This document shows, in pieces, positions 58,623 through 63,275 of a stretch of 63,275 nt of DNA. The notes below the pieces were generated by a model. It was not told the origin of the DNA, ran no database searches, and saw only the letters and a list, made by a program, of their open reading frames with translations. The position numbers were made by a program, and so were the translations under genes. Source of the stretch: Acanthaster planci (lineage: Eukaryota > Echinodermata > Asteroidea > Valvatida > Acanthasteridae); assembly GCF_001949145.1 (NCBI RefSeq), contig NW_019091435.1:573877-637151 (forward strand), in the 5' to 3' direction. How positions within the stretch are numbered: the stretch's first letter is position 1; each line of letters opens with the position of its first letter.

Positions 58623-58693
58623 TACCCCCAGGACTGTGGGGACTGACGTCCGTGGGAGAGGAGCGAACGTCGGACCCCACAGTTCTGGGGGTA
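58623..58693. mobile_element. 71-bp palindromic MITE, TA flanks (family A)
   Basis: TACCCCCAGGACTGTGGGGA ... GTCGGACCCCACAGTTCTGG then GGGTA. It is an inverted pair and a full copy of the element at 34866-34933. Confidence 0.8.
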
Positions 58694-59334
58694 GGTCAAC
58701 TTAGTGCATGTACGGTCAGGCAACTGATGCTGGTCAACATGGCCAGCCATCGTAACATGCGATTCGGAACCTTCACTTTGCAGTCCACCTTGATGAGGAA
58801 ATAATGTCATGTTTTCATTTACTTCAAAGTTTATAAAGTAATGTCAGTGGTAACTTGTAAAAAAAAAAAAATTAATAAGAAAGGCAACCCCCCCAACTAA
58901 AAAATAAGACCAGAAACATTTCCAACAGAAATCAAGACTTAGCAAGTTTTATTACACCCCCCGAAAAAAATTACTAAACAAAGCCATCATTCCCCACAAA
59001 ATGAAAAAGTCCAATAACCTTTTCCCAGAGTCATAAGAATGAATTGAAGTCCCCCCAAGAAGAATTTTAAGTTTAGTAAAGACCCCCCAAGAGAATGTTT
59101 ATAAGAAAGTCAAGTTGGTAAATGGTCAGGTTGTTCGATACCAATCACGAAAAACCAACAGCAGAAACATCCGCGGCAGGCACTATACAGAAAATCATGC
59201 TGGCACTCTAGATCTCTCGGGGAGATTTATGAAGATTTTACCCTGATATGTTTGGCAAATCTGATCTTAAACCTGCTGAAAAGGAAGAGCAGAAAGTTGC
59301 AACCGAATTGCAAACATGAAGGTACAGGTGGTCT

Positions 59335-59416
59335 TGACTCGAAGTACGAGTTGTCCAAGGTACAAGTCCTTTAAGGTATGAGTCATCCAAGGTACAAGTC
59401 ACCCAAGGTATGAACT
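59335..59416. repeat. Short tandem repeat, about 15-bp unit
   Basis: Five or six imperfect copies of CCAAGGTACAAGTCA are seen in a row (variants GAAGTACGAGTTGT, TTAAGGTATGAGTCAT, CCAAGGTATGAA). The sequence is non-coding. Confidence 0.65.
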
Positions 59417-62400
59417 GACTTGAAAGTGTCTTGTTGATTGTCAAAGTTCTGAATTAGGGCCTAACGGTACGCATGCTGGGCTGGGCCTCTTACCGTGTAT
59501 TTAGGTCGTCATGCCTTGATCACCTACATGTACCTTACCTAAAGAATGCCAGTAGCCTGATACTGCTAGAACTAGAAGACACAATATCCATGCAAAATCT
59601 CTGCAAAACAGAAATGAATTTTGGAACTCAGAAGCTACCTTACCAGCTAAGGTTGGTCCAAGTAACTTGGACTCTAATGTGTTGCAAATCGCCTTTTTTT
59701 AAGAGGTAAGGAAAGGAAAACCTCTCCCCAATTAACCTTTGAAGAAGAGGTGGAAAGACAATTTTTCAAAATTAACATTATAAAAATTGAACACTTTTCA
59801 CATTTAGGCCTGTGGCTGGAAAAATGGGTTTCTGTGAGTCCCTTTTTCGCCAATTTTAGAAACATTATGTATTAATGATATAACCCCAAAATGTCACTGG
59901 AGATACGGCTGAAAACAGTGTGTATCTTTTACACAAGTCTCGTAGTAGAGGCATGCTGAAAATGCAACGTTTTTCCACAGTTTTTGTCCACAGTGTTGAT
60001 TGTTCCATCCATCAAGTTTACGGTATAGGTCAGAATTTTAGCCAACACGCAAACATGCTTTACATGTCAGCGTGTATTGAGTCAAACACGGGCATGGGAA
60101 TCTTTCTGGTTTAACTAGAATTCCATTTTTTTTTCACCTTTAAATTTGAGGTCTTCAAGTTCAGTGTAAAAATGGAATAAAATTTAGGGGAAGGGGGCAA
60201 GTTGTAGGGGGTAAATGTTAGTTGACCACGCAGTGCACAAAATTTCCTTAAAACTGAAATTTGTATTTTGAAACAATTTGATTTACACGACGCTTCGGGA
60301 CCCTTCGAAATGTACGAGGATCTAATTTCGCAGATTTTCACAAAACCTGAATTCTCTTTGCGTAACCAAAGGAGGGAACCCGTGAAGAGTGCTGTCGCGA
60401 GCTCGGGCTTCGCCACAGCCACTTGGCGTGAATGCCCGGTGTCCACAAAAATCTGACCCATAAAAATCAGACTCTTACCTGTTATTGGTTAATTCCTCTC
60501 ACATGACTGGCCATTCTTCTAATTATTATACATACGCATGCGCATTACTCCAAATGGGTCTGTATTTCATAGAGACATAAATTCTTGGCAGCACTGCGAG
60601 GCTTTAGGCCTCATGGCTGGCTGGCCATGTGCGAAGTGGCTTTTGGAAATTGGTACGTGTTCATGTACTCTATATGGTCGAAGTGCCACGCTGTACGTAG
60701 GTACCGTACACACGTGCAGTCAGGAAACAAAATCAAAATCATGGCAAAAGGAAAGAACTTGAAGTTCATTGAGCGGGGGGGCTGCCGATCAGAAAGGGAT
60801 TGATATATCAGTAAAAAACAAGTGGAACTGATCGAGGTGTGACAAATTATTACTTTCTGAAACGTAAGATGAGCATGTGGTGGGCGACTGCTTTCTTAAG
60901 CTGTACGACCCTGGAGAAGCATGGTGTGAGTGGTGTTGTGTTTGTATCAGGTGCAGTACTTCCGGAGCGAAAGCATTGATACAGGATGCAGTTAAGTACG
61001 AGAAGAACCACAAACACTTTCGTGAAAGGAGAACGAACTACATCACAGGTTTTACAAGTCCAGTTAATTAGTAAAACAAAATCAGAGTAATTAAAAAAAA
61101 TGAGAAATGTCCTTATAACTGAGAAGATTTTGCTTCAATAAATTAGAGGCAAAGGGGCCATGAATTGCCTCAGATTACACCACAGCGCATCTAGAATCCA
61201 AAATTTTCCGGGGCCCTTAAGTGGGTCCCCAGACCCCACGCCGTAAGGGTTTTGCACTCTGCACTTGCAATAGTCTCCCTAGGATTAATTTCATCAAAAA
61301 ATATTATCAGGGTTTTTTGTTTGTGCCCATTCACATGCCTGCAAACAGACACAAAAAGGAGTTAACCGCAAACACGAAACACGCTGACCCCTGTATAACA
61401 GAACGCCAGCACCACAATTCGATCTGCTGAGTATAAACATGCATACACTACACACAAACACAGCCGGGCCTTTGTTGACCAGAGCAGTGATTTTCCTAGT
61501 TTTCAACATGAAAAATATTCTGTTTTCCTGCAGCTCAAGTTATCTTCTAATTCCTGGGAAACCTGGTCAGTAGTTCATCTTTTACAGAGTGCGAAATTAG
61601 ACCCAAAAAGTGCTCAGATAAAATGTCATAACAGAATCAATTTTGTTCTGCCATTAACATCTTTTGATCTGCCATATTATATCAAAGGTAGAGTTGGAAC
61701 GTGCAGTGTCACTGTGCCAGGGGTCAAAATTCACCTTTTTCCCCCCCACCCCCTGGTCCTACCAGAACCGCAACGCAGCTGCATTGAGCAATCCTTGTTC
61801 AGGTGCAGGCTGCGACGATGTTTTTTTTTTAGTTTGCGTGATCGGGCAGGCCATGTCATAAATTTGCTTGCTCAAATTGGATCAACACTTGCCAAAGATT
61901 ACTCAGAATCCACAATTATTGTTATTTAACTAAGGCCTACTGCATACATACAGTCTTTTATTAGTTAGGTCAAAAATACATGATGCAATGTGCTGTACTT
62001 TTTTTTTTGTTGGAGGGCAATTCTGTGCTGATTAAATGGCATTTGTTGGGCGACAGCCTCCAAAAGTATCTCAAAAAGTGATGAACACCTGTCCTAATCT
62101 ATGTAAAAATTTCTACAAACAGCAATTCACAAGAAAATTATGAACAGTTCACACAATCATGATGGCAATCACGATGGCAAACTGGCCAACAATGTCCGTG
62201 TATCGCATTCGTGTGGTAAGTGTGCGTGATGCATCCAGACCAGCGGGCGCTAATCCTAGTGCCATGAGCAGAACAACCTCAAATTACACTCATGAACACA
62301 GAAAATACAGACATAAATAAGAGACCAAGTTCTGTGAATTAACTTGCAGAAAACCTCTTGCAACAAAACATTAAACATGGATATCTTTCAGGCCTGTAGC

Positions 62401-63275
62401 CTTTTATATTAGAGGTGTGTAAGGCCGATGAAGAGTGTTTACATACAGCAGATGCAGTATATGTACAGTACAGACTGGTATTGGTTGCTAAATATCCATC
62501 ACGCATTCTTTTGCATGGGTGCGGCGTGGCGGCAGATTCGTTTAATGCATACAGTTTCGAGCATGTGTTTTCACCACTGTGACAGTGCAAAGTATTATGG
62601 GGTGATTTCATGTCTGTGCAAATAAATGACATTGGCCGGTGATGAGCGATCAGCCCTGATCGCATAATTAACGCAATTCTAACACAAATCTAATAATAGA
62701 TTGGACGCCGTAATCCCATATATTGTGTTGATATTTTAAGAGCTGTTGTTGATGTGTTGGTTGGACAATTTGTCTGAGCATCTTTGATTTCGTTCGGACA
62801 AACACAATAAGTGCTCGGAAAATGTCCGATGTCTGACCGTAATTTCACATTCTGTTGTATGTCGTAGGCATCACAAAATCGTTTTCAAAGATATAGCGAT
62901 TTGGTTGGCCATACAGGATTGATGAATGTGCCATGCAGGCAACACTTTTGAATTGCTCCAAAAACATCTGAATCAGGTACAGAAAATCTTCGAGCGTGAA
63001 ATAATTTTTCAGACCAAGGCAACTACTTTATAACTCACAGTTTTTATGACAAAGCATTACCTAAATTAGAGAAAGCAAGTCTACTGATAGCAAAAAAGTG
63101 CACACAATATCAAGCTGATTGATGGAAATAGGGGAGCAGTGAATTTATCTGCGATCAATGTATTTCCCCTCAAGGACAAAACACATGGTAGAGGATTAAA
63201 TGAAGCCAGTGCGCACCCATTTCTTTCAAATTGCAATTTTGGGGGCTTTTCCACCAAAGGAAAACTCTCCTTTTT

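Larger units (their letters stand above)
57632..63275 (+). other. PP2A-A intron 1 (continues past the window)
   Basis: It starts with three palindromic elements (57752-58693), then C-run tracts at 58887-59095, a short tandem repeat at 59335-59416 and AT-rich sequence. No second PP2A-A exon is seen. A possible exon of another gene on the minus strand at 62149-62255 is discussed in the findings. Confidence 0.65.

Noticed and set aside
1-63275. CRISPR arrays, operons and other prokaryotic systems
   Set aside because: The sequence is intron-containing animal DNA; the tandem repeats seen lack regular spacers, and there are no ribosome-binding-site-led gene strings.

Overview
The window is animal (metazoan) nuclear DNA. 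It holds multi-exon genes with GT-AG introns, long intergenic stretches, an assembly gap of 835 N, and many transposon-derived inverted repeats. Four conserved protein-coding genes can be recognised by protein similarity recalled from known families; no search was run. The very frequent ACATGTAC-type and AGGCCTA-type words, the draft-genome gap and the intron sizes suggest a marine invertebrate, most likely a deuterostome such as an echinoderm, hemichordate or amphioxus. The species cannot be fixed from the sequence alone.

Layout. (1) 1-4749 is intronic or upstream sequence with at least two TA-flanked DNA-transposon relics. (2) 4750-16069 on + holds the nine 3'-terminal coding exons of a Capicua (CIC) transcriptional repressor; the HMG-box exons lie to the left of the window. 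(3) 16070-22038 is the tail-to-tail interval with the next gene (3' UTRs and spacer). (4) 22039-27574 on - holds five exons of SDHC, the succinate dehydrogenase cytochrome b560 subunit, with a possible 5-nt first coding exon at 27953-27957. (5) 27958-36852 is the head-to-head interval between SDHC and the next gene. It contains the N gap, a possible tRNA-derived SINE, a perfect E2F consensus site and small hairpin transposons. (6) 36853-42601 on + is a CKS1/CKS2-type cyclin-dependent kinase regulatory subunit in three exons. (7) 42602-57300 is gene-poor. It includes a duplicated 115-bp segment, a 4.2-kb foldback-like element and several weaker repeats. (8) 57551-57631 on + is the first coding exon of the PP2A scaffold subunit A (PPP2R1A/B type). 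Its first intron runs to the end of the window and starts with a cluster of three palindromic elements.

The genes are housekeeping or regulatory and do not form a pathway together: ERK-regulated repression (CIC), respiratory complex II (SDHC), cell-cycle kinase control (CKS) and phosphatase scaffolding (PP2A-A). In human, CIC and PPP2R1A are both on 19q13, and SDHC and CKS1B are both on 1q21-23, so the grouping may preserve an old linkage. I found no clear new multi-gene system. The most unusual content is the collection of palindromic and foldback elements and the possible alternative 5' end of the CKS gene.
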